A DNA stretch of 64,000 nt from Acidobacteriaceae bacterium (GCA_021323655.1 JAJPKO010000010.1:372001-436000); one strand, 5' to 3'; shown: positions 25,712 through 36,232, counted from the first letter of the stretch. A program made the numbers and translations. Notes: generated from the letters alone by a model not told the origin.

Positions 25712-28183
25712 ATGACAAGTGTATGGTATGCGCGCATTCTGCTGATGTTATTTTTTGTGCTTCCGTCAGGTGCGCAAACGTGGCTTCAGCCCGTCGAGAA
25801 GTTCCCGCTCGCGGACAGCGGGCCTACTCTTCGTCAGCACGCTGAATTGCAGAAGCCCTTTACCGTAGCAGGCGAATGTGGCACCTTTGTCGGCCAGCAG
25901 GACGGCAGCTTTGAAGCATGGGTCTTTCCCATCAAGCTGCTCAGCCACTTTCGCATTCAGGCTGAGCTTGAGAACTACCCCATCCCAATTGACGTGAACG
26001 AACAGGCCGCAGAGGTCGAGGTCTCGCCAGACCATACCACCATTACCTATTCACATGCGGCCTTCACTGTGCGCGAGATTTTCTTCGCAACGGCCTGCTC
26101 ACAGAATGGCACCGGCATCATGGCGCTCTTCGAAGTGCAGTCTGTCAGGCCTATCAAGCTGACGTTTTCTTTCACTCCGGAAGTGAAGCGCATGTGGCCT
26201 GCCGCAAATTACAACGCGCCTTATCCTGAGTGGTCGAAGCTGGGTGCAAGCGGCTACTACGTTTTGCACTCGGACTCATCCGACCTCGCTGCGGCAATAG
26301 CCATTCCCGGCGCGCAGCCGGGAATCCTTGCGCCGTACCAGGAGCGCCCAAAGTTCTGGCCGCTGCAGTTCGTCTTGCAGGTTGATCCGAAGCGCGACGA
26401 CGATAAGTATTTCCCGCTGCTCATGGCTGTAGGCAACGATGAGAAATCGGCCAATACGGCATCCCTGGTGGCACAACTACAGCGGCTGAACACTCAGGCA
26501 CAGCAGCTCTATTTGCAGACAGCCGACTACTATGCACATTTTTTTGATAAGCGCCTCACCGTCGAGACTCCGGATGAGACGTTCAACAAGGCGCTGCGGT
26601 GGGCCGAGCTTTCCATTGATCAACTTCGCGTACGGCACGGCGATGAAGTAGGCCTGGTCGCAGGCTTCTACTCTTCCGGCGATTCCAATCGCCCAGGCTT
26701 CGGCTGGTTCTTTGGCCGCGACACGCTTTATACGCTGTACGCCGTCAACAGCTATGGCGACTTCTCGCTCTCAAAAGAGGCCCTCGAGTTCCTCATCAGG
26801 CGCCAGCGCAGCGACGGCAAAATTATGCACGAATACTCGCAGACCGCCGACATGATGGATTGGTCAAAACTCCCCTACGAATATGCCGCCGCTGATGCGA
26901 CACCCCTCTTTATCATGGCGATGGAGGACTACGTAGACGCAAGCGGCGACACGGGCTTTCTGCGCCAGCACTGGGATGCAATCGAGAAGGCCTGGCAATT
27001 CGAGCGCACGCACGACAGCGATGGCGACGGTATCTATGACAATTCACAGGGCACCGGATGGGTTGAGAGCTGGCCCGGAGGTCTTCCGCACCAGGAGATC
27101 TATCTGGCCGCACTCGACCAGCAGGCCAGCGGCGCGTTCTCGCGCCTTGCGGGTCTGATGCAGAAAACAGGCGAAGCAAATGATGCCTCGGCCCGCGCAC
27201 TGAAGATCGCCAGCACCATCGAGCAGGAGTATGCAGGCCCCATGTATGCCTTCAGCCGTAACGCGAACGGCTCGCTGGATAAAGCAGCAACCATCTACCC
27301 CACAGTCGCCTGGTGGGACGGACACTACGCCCTGAAGCAACCCGATGCGATGTTCAAGCGCTGGTCCTCAGATGAATTTTCCACCGACTGGGGACTGCGC
27401 GATGTGAGCGACCGCGAGCCGTTCTATGATCCCATCAGCTACCATCAAGGTTCCGTCTGGCCACTCTTTACCGGATGGACCTCGCTTGCGGAATACCGCA
27501 CCGGTCGCACGCTTTCCGGTTACGCACACCTGATGCAGAACGCCAACCTGACCTGGGCGCAGGATCTCGGCGCCGTGACCGAGCTTTTATCCGGCCAGTT
27601 CTTCCAGCCACTGGGGCGCAGTACGACTCACCAATTGTGGTCTTCCGCCATGGTCATTACGCCCGCCATCCGCGGCCTCTTCGGCCTCGCCGTGGACGCG
27701 GAGCACAACAGCATCAGCGCCGCTCCGCACCTGCCAGCAGACTGGGACCATGCAACATTGCGGCACGTGTCGGTCGGCGCGAACCTGACTGACCTGGAAT
27801 TCCGTAGGGAGGGCGATGCAATGATCGTCCGCGCCAGCAGCAGCAGCATTAAGCTTGCCGGAGCAAAAAACGGCGAACTGCGCATCCCGCTTCCCGCCGT
27901 CGAGGTTGGCATTCCGCACGGCCTGCCTTTGCCAGGAGCAGAAACACAGCAGCTGAAAGTGCTCGACCAGAAAGAAGATGCGCACTCTCTGGCGGTGGAA
28001 CTCGAAGGACAGGGCGGCAGCATCTACGAGTTGCCATTGCGATGGAACAGAGCGCGCGGCACTGTCCATGCGGAAGGCGCCAGCCTGTCGCTGCCTGAGA
28101 ACCACTCGGGTCTTGGCAAGCTTACAGTACGATTTCCGCAGGGCGCGGGATATCAGAAGCAGACGGTGCGGATCACATGGTGA
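25712..28183 (+). CDS. Secreted six-hairpin glycosidase (amylo-alpha-1,6-glucosidase / GH63-like)
   Basis: This 823-residue protein starts at 25712, where AGGAAAG lies six bases upstream; the frame runs open further back but crosses the divergent gene. A signal peptide (VWYARILLMLFFVLPSGAQT) precedes an N-terminal beta-sandwich to about residue 260. An (alpha/alpha)6 barrel follows with GWFFGRDTLYTLYAVNSYGDF, RQRSDGKIMHEYSQTADMMDW, DSDGDGIYDNSQGTGWVES and YHQGSVWPLFTGWTS. The acidic residues in GRDT and GWVES fit catalytic positions of GH15/GH63-type enzymes. Likely substrates are alpha-glucans or mannosyl-linked glycans. It does not share a transcript with the divergent deaminase. Confidence 0.85.
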   Translation: MTSVWYARILLMLFFVLPSGAQTWLQPVEKFPLADSGPTLRQHAELQKPFTVAGECGTFVGQQDGSFEAWVFPIKLLSHFRIQAELENYPIPIDVNEQAAEVEVSPDHTTITYSHAAFTVREIFFATACSQNGTGIMALFEVQSVRPIKLTFSFTPEVKRMWPAANYNAPYPEWSKLGASGYYVLHSDSSDLAAAIAIPGAQPGILAPYQERPKFWPLQFVLQVDPKRDDDKYFPLLMAVGNDEKSANTASLVAQLQRLNTQAQQLYLQTADYYAHFFDKRLTVETPDETFNKALRWAELSIDQLRVRHGDEVGLVAGFYSSGDSNRPGFGWFFGRDTLYTLYAVNSYGDFSLSKEALEFLIRRQRSDGKIMHEYSQTADMMDWSKLPYEYAAADATPLFIMAMEDYVDASGDTGFLRQHWDAIEKAWQFERTHDSDGDGIYDNSQGTGWVESWPGGLPHQEIYLAALDQQASGAFSRLAGLMQKTGEANDASARALKIASTIEQEYAGPMYAFSRNANGSLDKAATIYPTVAWWDGHYALKQPDAMFKRWSSDEFSTDWGLRDVSDREPFYDPISYHQGSVWPLFTGWTSLAEYRTGRTLSGYAHLMQNANLTWAQDLGAVTELLSGQFFQPLGRSTTHQLWSSAMVITPAIRGLFGLAVDAEHNSISAAPHLPADWDHATLRHVSVGANLTDLEFRREGDAMIVRASSSSIKLAGAKNGELRIPLPAVEVGIPHGLPLPGAETQQLKVLDQKEDAHSLAVELEGQGGSIYELPLRWNRARGTVHAEGASLSLPENHSGLGKLTVRFPQGAGYQKQTVRITW

Positions 28184-28304
28184 GTCTTTGCTATACTAGG
28201 TTAGGTTGTTTGATATCAGATTGCCTTCTTGAAGGCCGTCCGGCTTTCGGCATTCCGTACTCTCAGACGATCCAATTAGCAAGCGTTCCTTGGATCCTTC
28301 CCAA

Positions 28305-28379
28305 GGCCAGGTAGCTCAGTGGTAGAGCGCGGCCCTGAAAAGGCCGGCGTCGGCGGTTCGATCCCGTCCCTGGCCACCA
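28305..28379 (+). tRNA. tRNA-Phe (anticodon GAA)
   Basis: A 75-base cloverleaf with acceptor GGCCAGG/CCTGGCC, discriminator A and encoded CCA at 28377-28379. The anticodon loop CTGAAAA reads GAA. The T loop TTCGATC is intact, with one G-T wobble in the T stem. Confidence 0.96.
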
Positions 28380-28734
28380 TATTCAAGTTTCATCCTGTCT
28401 CATACTTCCGCATTGGAGATGTAAATATAGATTTTATAGTCTGTCACTCATCCCACCTCATCCCTTGGCATCCTGCTCTATCTGGGGGCAAAAAATAGGG
28501 GAAAGGCATAATTTTCAGAAGTGGGTGCCCCCATATGTCCGCTAACAGACGTCTAAATCGGAAACGCTAGACCAGGCGTGAAACTGTCAGCCACAGAAAT
28601 ACCGTGGGCTGACAGACGAAAACGAGTTGATTCGCTTTGGCGTAGCCGGATCGACGGCACCGCGCGAGTCGAACTGACAAATCCCCCATGAACGATCAAC
28701 AGCTTGCCGTAACGGCAGAAGAGCCCGGCAAACC
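28380..28734. other. Non-coding or decayed stretch after tRNA-Phe
   Basis: About 350 bases with no frame I can support on either strand. It follows directly on the 3' end of a tRNA, a common integration site, and precedes gene scraps, so it is probably decayed island DNA. Confidence 0.35.
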
Positions 28735-28917
28735 TTGGATCTGATTAATACCGATGGTGGAAAGCTTACGGCCATTTTCAGCGAAAACCACAATGAGTGC
28801 GATCCGGCGTGGATCCCGGACGGCAAATCAATCATTTTCGGTCGTCTTCCCGATCGCATTCCATCAGCCCATTCCGGAGCAAACCGTTTTATTAACGGCA
28901 TTAAAAAATTAAGTTGA
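28735..28917 (+). pseudogene. TolB/PD40-repeat protein fragment
   Basis: The frame DLINTDGGKLTAIFSENHNECDP and then AWIPDGKSIIFG is a single PD40 (TolB-like beta-propeller) blade. Nothing before or after it continues the propeller, and no start or ribosome site is present. It is a leftover of a larger gene. Confidence 0.6.
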
Positions 28918-28943
28918 CAAGCTTTCTTGTCGAGGTGTTAAAG
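28914..28943 (+). promoter_or_regulatory. Sigma-70-type promoter of TonB receptor 2
   Basis: TTGACA (28914-28919) is a perfect -35 box. TTAAAG (28938-28943) stands 18 bases downstream as a modest -10. A G-rich 5' leader with a ribosome site at 28997-29003 follows. Confidence 0.6.
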
Positions 28944-28945
28944 TT

Positions 28946-28971
28946 TATAACGTTTAAATATAAACGTTTAA
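28946..28971. promoter_or_regulatory. Operator-like palindromes downstream of the promoter (LacI-family style)
   Basis: AACGTTT (28950-28956) and AAACGTT (28963-28969) form a perfect inverted repeat. The second copy alone sits in TAAACGTTTA, a ten-base palindrome with the central CG typical of LacI/GalR-family operators. The position just past the likely transcription start suits repression. No regulator gene is adjacent. Confidence 0.55.
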
Positions 28972-29008
28972 ATTTGTGATGCAACTCTCACAAATCAGGG
29001 AGGCAAGT

Positions 29009-32000
29009 ATGACGAACATTATCTGGAGAACACTCCAGGGAAGTACGCAAGTATATGAGACGACAAAGAAAGTACTCAGTGCCGGCTGGTGCGGTTTTAT
29101 TTGCCTAATCGTCCTGGTTGCTTTCCCGGGAACATTTCGTTCCAGGCTATATGCGCAGACAGCGACAGGATCTATTGTTGGAACGGTGGAAGACAAGACC
29201 GGAAACGTAGTTCCTGGAGCGCGCGTTAGCCTGATCAACACAGGCACAAACGAGATTCGGACAGCAGCTACGAATGATCATGGGTATTATTCGCTCACGC
29301 TTTTGCCGCCAGCCAGTTACCGCATGAGCGTTGAAATGCAGGGATTCAGCCAGTTTGAGCAACAGAACATCCGCCTGAATGTAGGCGATGCGCTCACGAT
29401 CAACCCGATTCTACAAGTAGGACAGGTCACACAGCAGGTCACAGTCACAAGCCAGCCTTCTCCGTTGCAGACAGAAACTGCTTCACTGGGGCAGGTGATT
29501 GGCAACAAAACAATTACAGACCTGCCGGTGAATGGCAGAAACAGCTACAGTTTTGCGACCCTCGTGCCCGGAGTGCTTGCGTCTGCCGGCTTTACGCAGA
29601 CTGCATTTGATGAATATAACGACCAGTTTGTTTCCATCAATGGTTCACGGCCTAATCAAAATGTCTTTCTGCTTGATGGAGGAATGAATACGCAGCCTGC
29701 GCTGAATGGCCCTGGTTTCTACCCCAACATTGACATGGTGGACCAATATAAGGTGCAGACCAACAACTACAGCGCAGAATTCTCAAACACTTCTGGCGGC
29801 ATCATCAATGTGATTACAAAATCAGGTACGAACCACCTGCATGGGTCGCTGTACGAGTTCTTTCGAGATACGGGCCTGAATGCGAACGACTTCTTCGCAA
29901 ATCAGGCTGGACTACCCAGGGCGCCATTTCATTACAACCAGTTCGGCGGAAGCGTAGGCGGGCCAATCCTGCATGATAGGACTTTCTTCTTCTTTTCATA
30001 TGAAGGATTGCGGTGGACCCAGGCAGTCACGACGACGGCAACTCTGCCTACTGAAGCAGAAAGAGCAGGCGATTTTTCAGGAAATGTAAATTCGCAAGGG
30101 CAGGTCATTCCTATCTATGATCCGTTCACAACGACTCCCGATCCAGCGCATCCTGGGCAATACATCAGGACGCAATTCACAGGAAATGTAATACCGTCCA
30201 ACATGATTGATCCAGTTGCAAAGAACCTGCTGGCCTACATTCCGCTTCCGAACCAGCCAGGAAAAGGCGCGGGAGTGACCAATTTTATTTCCAATACGAG
30301 CGCTCCGATTAACAAAGATGATTTTTCGATAAGAATTGATCAGGCTCTTCCAGCAAATTCCAAACTTTTTGGGCGCTATTCGATTTCGACAACGCATCAG
30401 GTGCGGCCGCCGGTCTTTGGAAGCAATCCCAACTTCAAAGTAAGCGCTCCAATTCTTGGCCCAGACACCCTGCGCCAGATGCAGTCAACGATCGGTGATA
30501 CGACCGTGCTCAGTCCAAGCATGGTGCTGGAATTAAATTCGAGTTTTATTCGTTTTCATCTGACGCGGCGCCCTCCAGGGCAAGGCTTTGATCCCACACA
30601 GTTGGGCTTTCCTTCGTACTTTTCGCAACTGGCACAGACTACAGTCCCTTGTTTCCCGACAGCCGTAATTTCCGGCCTTGGCACCGGCGAGTCTATTCCA
30701 AACATAGGTTGGGGCGGTCTATTGGGCCAACTGTGCTGGATTGGAATTTTGAATGATGCAAACCAGGTTTTCCATGAAGAAGGGAACGTCACAAAAGTCG
30801 CCGGAACACACACAATAAAATTTGGCGGTGATTTCGGTATCGGAATGTTCACAACTTCAAGATTCAATAATGGCGCAGGGTTTTACGGATTCGGTCCAGA
30901 CTGGACACAGGGACCAAACCCATTTGACGCAGGAAGCTCCGGCATTGGTTTCGCTTCTTTCTTGCTGGGCACAGGCGATTTTGGCTTTAACTACACAGGA
31001 GGCCCGGATGAGATCAACAGTTTCCGTTATTACGGCGGATATGTGGAAGACGACTGGAAGGTGACTCCGCAGCTCACGCTGAACCTGGGATTCAGGTACG
31101 ACTATGAAACACCATGGAGAGAGCGCTTCAATAGAATTACAGGATGGAATGCAACCGCGCCTTCTCCGCTGCAAGTACCGGGATTGAACATTGTCGGCGG
31201 TCTTGAATTTCCGGGAACGAATGGTTTATCGCGCTATCACTTCGATCCAGACAAACGTACTGGCATTCAGCCGCGTCTTGGATTTGCTTATGCAATCACG
31301 AACACTACAGCGCTTCGCGGAGGCTATGGTATCTTCATGGGACCTGTTGTGGGTAGTGGATACAACGGCAATGGTGTCCCCAGCACTGGATTTCTCGGTT
31401 CGACGCCATGGGTCACAACGCTGGATGGAGTTACCCCGCTCAACTTGTTAAGCAACCCCTACCCACAAGGCTTTACTTTTGCGACGGGCAGCAGTCTGGG
31501 GTTGGCCACGGACCTGGGCCAGTCGGTTGTAGCGATGGACCGTCATCGCAGAACGTCATATGCAGAGCAGTGGAACCTCGATATTCAGCATGTTTTCCCT
31601 AAGGGAATAGTGTTTGACATTGCCTATGCCGGCAGCCATGGTGTCCATCTTTATGGCGATTACAACGCGAACCAATTACCTGACCAGTATCTTGGCCTGG
31701 GCAGCCAATTGAATGATCAGGTTTCCAATCCATTTTATGGAAAGATCACGACTGGCGCATTGAGCGGACCTACAGTGGCACGACGCCAGTTGCTACTGCC
31801 TTATCCTCAATTCACTGGGGTAACGCTTGGTGCGGGCTCGTTCTTTGGAGCGTCGGTCTATAACGCTCTTGAATTAAAAATAGAGCGGCGATTTGCCAAC
31901 GGATTCGGCATTCTTGGCTCTTATACATGGTCCAAGCTTATGGACAATGTTCCGCCAACAACCACGGGTTTTCCCGGAGGCGCATTTGCAGACGGATCCA

Positions 32001-32602
32001 CGCAGGACTGGTACAACCTCAGGGCAGAGTGGGCGTTGGCAACGTTCGATACGCCGAATTATCTTGCCATCAATGGAATTTATGATCTGCCATTCGGAAA
32101 GGACAGAAAATGGTTTAACCAGAACAGGGCAGCCAATTATCTGATAGGTGGATGGCAGATCAATGGAATCGGCACAATGTTAAGCGGTACTCCTCAGCAG
32201 GTGTTCATGGCCGCGAATACGCTGTTCAACAATGGCGGGACACAGCGCGCAAACTGGAATGGGCGCAATCCAACGCTGCACACGGCAATCACAAAACGGC
32301 TGGACCGTTACTTTGATGTAAGTGCCTTCAGTGCTCCTGGAGCGTTCACTTATGGTAATTCTCCGCGTACTCTGGGATCATTGCGTGCCCCGGGGGTGGC
32401 AAACCTCGATCTTTCCGGGGTGAAGAACACGCCTCTTTTCGAGGGACTGACGCTGCAGTTCCGCGCTGAGGCATTCAATATCTTCAATCATCCTCAATTT
32501 GGACCGCCGGATACAGCTCTTGGAGACAATACGACCGGAATGATTTCATCCCAGGTAAATGCCCCGCGAGAATTGCAGTTCGCTTTGAAGTTGCTGTTTT
32601 GA
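29009..32602 (+). CDS. TonB-dependent receptor, Oar-like (receptor 2)
   Basis: This 1197-residue protein starts at 29009 with AGGGAGG five bases upstream. A long N-terminal region with a hydrophobic signal (GWCGFICLIVLVAFPG) leads into the carboxypeptidase-regulatory-like domain (GSIVGTVEDKTGNVVPGARVSL to MSVEMQGFSQFEQ), then the plug (VSINGSRPNQNVFLLDGG, NVITKSGTNHLHGSLYEFF) and the barrel, ending FALKLLF with the C-terminal Phe. Its wobble positions are noticeably richer in A and T than those of receptors 1 and 3, which suggests a different history. Operator-like palindromes precede it and a GH13 amylase fragment follows, so an alpha-glucan cargo is plausible but unproven. Confidence 0.93.
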   Translation: MTNIIWRTLQGSTQVYETTKKVLSAGWCGFICLIVLVAFPGTFRSRLYAQTATGSIVGTVEDKTGNVVPGARVSLINTGTNEIRTAATNDHGYYSLTLLPPASYRMSVEMQGFSQFEQQNIRLNVGDALTINPILQVGQVTQQVTVTSQPSPLQTETASLGQVIGNKTITDLPVNGRNSYSFATLVPGVLASAGFTQTAFDEYNDQFVSINGSRPNQNVFLLDGGMNTQPALNGPGFYPNIDMVDQYKVQTNNYSAEFSNTSGGIINVITKSGTNHLHGSLYEFFRDTGLNANDFFANQAGLPRAPFHYNQFGGSVGGPILHDRTFFFFSYEGLRWTQAVTTTATLPTEAERAGDFSGNVNSQGQVIPIYDPFTTTPDPAHPGQYIRTQFTGNVIPSNMIDPVAKNLLAYIPLPNQPGKGAGVTNFISNTSAPINKDDFSIRIDQALPANSKLFGRYSISTTHQVRPPVFGSNPNFKVSAPILGPDTLRQMQSTIGDTTVLSPSMVLELNSSFIRFHLTRRPPGQGFDPTQLGFPSYFSQLAQTTVPCFPTAVISGLGTGESIPNIGWGGLLGQLCWIGILNDANQVFHEEGNVTKVAGTHTIKFGGDFGIGMFTTSRFNNGAGFYGFGPDWTQGPNPFDAGSSGIGFASFLLGTGDFGFNYTGGPDEINSFRYYGGYVEDDWKVTPQLTLNLGFRYDYETPWRERFNRITGWNATAPSPLQVPGLNIVGGLEFPGTNGLSRYHFDPDKRTGIQPRLGFAYAITNTTALRGGYGIFMGPVVGSGYNGNGVPSTGFLGSTPWVTTLDGVTPLNLLSNPYPQGFTFATGSSLGLATDLGQSVVAMDRHRRTSYAEQWNLDIQHVFPKGIVFDIAYAGSHGVHLYGDYNANQLPDQYLGLGSQLNDQVSNPFYGKITTGALSGPTVARRQLLLPYPQFTGVTLGAGSFFGASVYNALELKIERRFANGFGILGSYTWSKLMDNVPPTTTGFPGGAFADGSTQDWYNLRAEWALATFDTPNYLAINGIYDLPFGKDRKWFNQNRAANYLIGGWQINGIGTMLSGTPQQVFMAANTLFNNGGTQRANWNGRNPTLHTAITKRLDRYFDVSAFSAPGAFTYGNSPRTLGSLRAPGVANLDLSGVKNTPLFEGLTLQFRAEAFNIFNHPQFGPPDTALGDNTTGMISSQVNAPRELQFALKLLF

Positions 32603-32618
32603 AGGCGGGTCTATTGGC

Positions 32619-33140
<522 letters not shown>

Positions 33141-33184
33141 CGAGGCGATGTACCAGCCACATGGAACTTGTTCTATGACGCGCG

Positions 33185-33395
33185 TGGGACTTTGAATTTA
33201 GGGAACTGTTGGTGGCCATCGACCGCACCTCGAAGTTCACGACAGCCATGAAGAGATGCAGGCCCATCTCGGGAGACACAAACCTCAGGGGCCCACGCCC
33301 TATGAGTTCATCTTCAAATAAATCCTGTCAAATTGAACCCGATCGGTTTATTCTCAACCCTATCCCATCCAAATGCCGAGACTAAACAGCGAAGT
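33185..33395 (+). mobile_element. IS481-like transposase remnant, internally deleted
   Basis: The plus strand carries ELLVAIDRTSKF (from 33203), HEEMQAHLGRHKPQ and GPTPYEFIFK, then EPDRFILNPIPS in a further frame. These match the middle and the C-terminus of DDE transposases with the motif FVAIDRTSKF and the end TPYEFI. About 150 residues between them are missing and the frames differ, so it is dead. Confidence 0.7.
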
Positions 33396-33408
33396 ACTTT
33401 GTTTTGGA

Positions 33409-33484
33409 TGGTGAGCCCGCTGGGATTCGAACCCAGGACCCACGCCTTAAAAGGGCGTTGCTCTACCAGCTGAGCTACGAGCTC
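33409..33484 (-). tRNA. tRNA-Lys (anticodon TTT)
   Basis: A 76-base cloverleaf on the minus strand. The acceptor stem is GAGCTCG/CGGGCTC with one G-T pair, discriminator A and encoded CCA (33411-33409). The loop CTTTTAA gives TTT. The transposase scraps end less than 20 bases from its 3' end. Confidence 0.96.
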
Positions 33485-33528
33485 GCGCGATTGTCGCTAT
33501 TTCCAAAGTAACATAATTTGCGGCCCGA

Positions 33529-34083
33529 TCATTGAGTTACCGCCGTTACTGCCGCTGAAAGAGGCGCCCTTTTATCATCCGTAAATCTTCCGGAGGAGCG
33601 CCACAGGACCTGCCCACTCTTGTTCACCAGCAGGACCACAATGTCTTTCTCATTCGGAATGTTCAGGGAGCGGCGGAACTCCTGCTTATTGATGTAAAGA
33701 GGCACAATCCAGGGCCAGGTCTCAGGGTCAGTCTCCACGCTGCGGAGCGAGGAGGTGTCCCACCAGCGGAAGATGAAATTTTCCGGGTTGGACACCGGCA
33801 TTCTGTAATAGCGGAAGTTGAAATTCATATGCTGGAGTGCCTGAGCAAACGGCATCCACGTATCCACAACGTGGGCCTGTTCCGGCTCAAAATAAATCAG
33901 CAGCAGGTTCGCCCTTCCGGCAAAATCGGCCGGGAGGTTGAGTCTGGTCCTGGCCAGACTATCGGCGTTCAGAGACGGAAAAACGGCAGGACGAGAGGAA
34001 TCTGCCTGCGGGTTGGCATTCGCCCCCGGCAGCAGTACAAAGCAGAGCAGCGGAAATAACAGCAATCGTATGTATTGAAGCAA
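33529..34083 (-). CDS. Secreted protein with thioredoxin-like features, function unknown
   Basis: This 184-residue protein has a signal peptide (YIRLLLFPLLCFVLLPGANA). The mature part has the strand-helix order of a thioredoxin-like fold: RANLLLIYFEPEQAHVVDTWMPF, then IVPLYINKQEF and DIVVLLVNKSGQVLWRSSGRF, as in DUF4174 or peroxiredoxin-like proteins. No CxxC pair is present at the expected place, so a redox role is doubtful. The listed start is TTG at 34083 and has no clear ribosome site; a start a few codons later is possible. Confidence 0.65.
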   Translation of the reverse strand: MLQYIRLLLFPLLCFVLLPGANANPQADSSRPAVFPSLNADSLARTRLNLPADFAGRANLLLIYFEPEQAHVVDTWMPFAQALQHMNFNFRYYRMPVSNPENFIFRWWDTSSLRSVETDPETWPWIVPLYINKQEFRRSLNIPNEKDIVVLLVNKSGQVLWRSSGRFTDDKRAPLSAAVTAVTQ

Positions 34084-34343
34084 TCAGGCAGCCTTGGATG
34101 ACGGATTTTGAAATTTCTTTCTTTGCCGCATGTTATCAGTGACAAAGACTTTCGGTGAACCGGGAAGCGTCCAGACGTGATTCTTAAAATGCCGCTCATT
34201 ATGGATTCTCAGGTTCCCAAGGACACTGCCTCAGCCAGATAAACGGACATACAGCATTATGGCTCGCCTGAGTCAGACTTCATATAAATCGTATTGCTCT
34301 TTATTTTCAAAGGCTTATAACATTAAGGGAATCCACGCCCACA

Positions 34344-35987
34344 GTGGACCCGACAAATCTGAAAACTCGGGGCATTGCCGAAACATCTCAGCGAAAATCA
34401 CGTCTAACCGTTTATTGTTCTGCTTGCTCTGATTTTTTTCCTGGAAAGGTTGTTCAGTTGCGTTCTTCCACGCTTACTGCTTCTCCTGCGCCACGCCATG
34501 CTGTGCTCAGCCGGACAATCAGCGTCAGCGATGTGGGCATTCTTACCCTGCTGACACCGATTGTGTTGCTGGTGCATGGATACCATCCCTTTGCCGATGA
34601 TGCGGGCATCTATGTCGCCGGAATCCGGGCGATGCTGGATCCGGGGCTCTTCCGGGTGGACGCGGGTTTTGTGACTGCGCATACGCATCTTTCCATCTTT
34701 TCGCATCTGTTTGCCGGGGTGATCCGGCTTTTTCATCTTCCGCTGGAAGCGGCGCTGCTGGGGGCCTATCTGCTGTCAGTCTTCGCGTTCCTGCTGGGCT
34801 GCCTGCGGGTGACGCAACGGATGTTCGAGGACGCGCAGGTCCAATGGGGGGCGACGCTGCTGGGGAGCGCACTGTTTACGCTGCCTGTGGCTGCGACAGC
34901 GCTATTCATCATGGACCCGTATGTGACGGCACGGTCGTTTTCGACGCCCTGCTCGCTGTATGCGCTGGCCGCCTGCATGGACCGAGCGTGGCTGCGCGCC
35001 GGAGCATGGCTGCTGCTGACGGTCGTGATGCATCCCTTAATGGGCGTGTATCTGGCAGCGTTTTTGCTGGCGTATCTGCTGGCGAGTGGGTCGCGATGGG
35101 GATGGCTGGGGTTGAGCTGCGCCACAATGTTCCTTGCGGCCGCGGCGATCTTCGCACGTACGATCCATGCCGCGCTGCCGGAAGGCTATCGGGAAGCGGC
35201 GCTCTCGCGCGGGTACTTTTTTCTGTCCCGCTGGCAGTGGTTTGAGTGGCTGGGGCTGGCGGTGCCTCTGTTGTTGATGCTGGCAGTATTTCTGCGATCA
35301 GGAAACCTGGCGGTCCGGAATGTGTGTGCAGCATGTGTGGCGACGGGCGGAATGGCGTTGGTAATTTCCCTGTGCTTTGTCCACACGAGTGGCAGCTTTT
35401 TTCTGGCGCGTCTTCAACCGTTGCGGGCTTTTCAGCTGATCTACATTGTGGGCGTGCTGCTGCTTGGCGCAGGACTGGCGAGCTACTTTCGCGGAAACCG
35501 GGCGGTGGCGGGCGCTGCCTTGCTGATGTTGACGGGGGGGCTGATGATGTTTGTCCAGGGACAGACCTGGCAAAGCTCGGCACATGTGGAATGGCCTTTT
35601 GCTGCTCCGCGCAACCCGTGGCAGCAGGCGTTTGTGTGGATACGAAGCAATACTCCGCGGGATGCGGTGTTTGCGTTTGATTCTGACTACACGAAAGCGG
35701 GAACGGAAGATACGCAAGGCTTTCGCGCGACGGCGGCTCGCAGTGCGCTGGTGGACGACCTGAAAGATGGTGGCGTGGTGGCGATTTTTCCCGCGCTTGC
35801 TCCGCGGTGGAAGAAGCAGCGCGACATGGAAGTGGGGCTTGACCGGATCAGCGATCCGGAAAGGATGGCGCGGCTCGCACCAGAAGGAGTGACGTGGGTG
35901 CTGTTGAGTTCCGGTGCGAAGACCGGGTTTACGTGTCCTTATATGAACCGGGCGGTGAAGGTGTGCAGGCTTCCGGTCCATGGATGA
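34344..35987 (+). CDS. Polytopic membrane protein, GT-C-like, function unknown
   Basis: This frame of 547 codons encodes about 10-12 transmembrane helices after residue 65 and a soluble C-terminal part of about 130 residues (AFVWIRSNTPRDAVFAFDSDY, then PEGVTWVLLS). A DAGIYVAGIRAMLDPGLF segment after helix 1 sits where GT-C transferases keep catalytic acids, and the tail resembles the periplasmic domain of such proteins. The first 60 residues look unlike the rest, so the true start may be a later GTG or TTG around 34460-34510. No neighbour hints at the substrate. Confidence 0.65.
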   Translation: MDPTNLKTRGIAETSQRKSRLTVYCSACSDFFPGKVVQLRSSTLTASPAPRHAVLSRTISVSDVGILTLLTPIVLLVHGYHPFADDAGIYVAGIRAMLDPGLFRVDAGFVTAHTHLSIFSHLFAGVIRLFHLPLEAALLGAYLLSVFAFLLGCLRVTQRMFEDAQVQWGATLLGSALFTLPVAATALFIMDPYVTARSFSTPCSLYALAACMDRAWLRAGAWLLLTVVMHPLMGVYLAAFLLAYLLASGSRWGWLGLSCATMFLAAAAIFARTIHAALPEGYREAALSRGYFFLSRWQWFEWLGLAVPLLLMLAVFLRSGNLAVRNVCAACVATGGMALVISLCFVHTSGSFFLARLQPLRAFQLIYIVGVLLLGAGLASYFRGNRAVAGAALLMLTGGLMMFVQGQTWQSSAHVEWPFAAPRNPWQQAFVWIRSNTPRDAVFAFDSDYTKAGTEDTQGFRATAARSALVDDLKDGGVVAIFPALAPRWKKQRDMEVGLDRISDPERMARLAPEGVTWVLLSSGAKTGFTCPYMNRAVKVCRLPVHG

Positions 35988-36232
35988 TGCGTCGGCCTTT
36001 CCCAAACCACCCAGAACGCGGAAACTGCAGGTCAGGTTTTGGTTTCGGTTTCACGCTAAAGCCAGTATCCATGGAGCACGTTGCTGTGCAATGGAAACAA
36101 TATTGAGAGCCAAAGCCCGAGATGTGGAGTAGAATTCTTCCGCGTATCGCGTGGCGGCTGCCTGGCCCCAGCAGTTTTTGATCTTCGGACCGGACAGGTC
36201 TAACCGCGCAATTTCACGTTGCGAGGTCTCCT

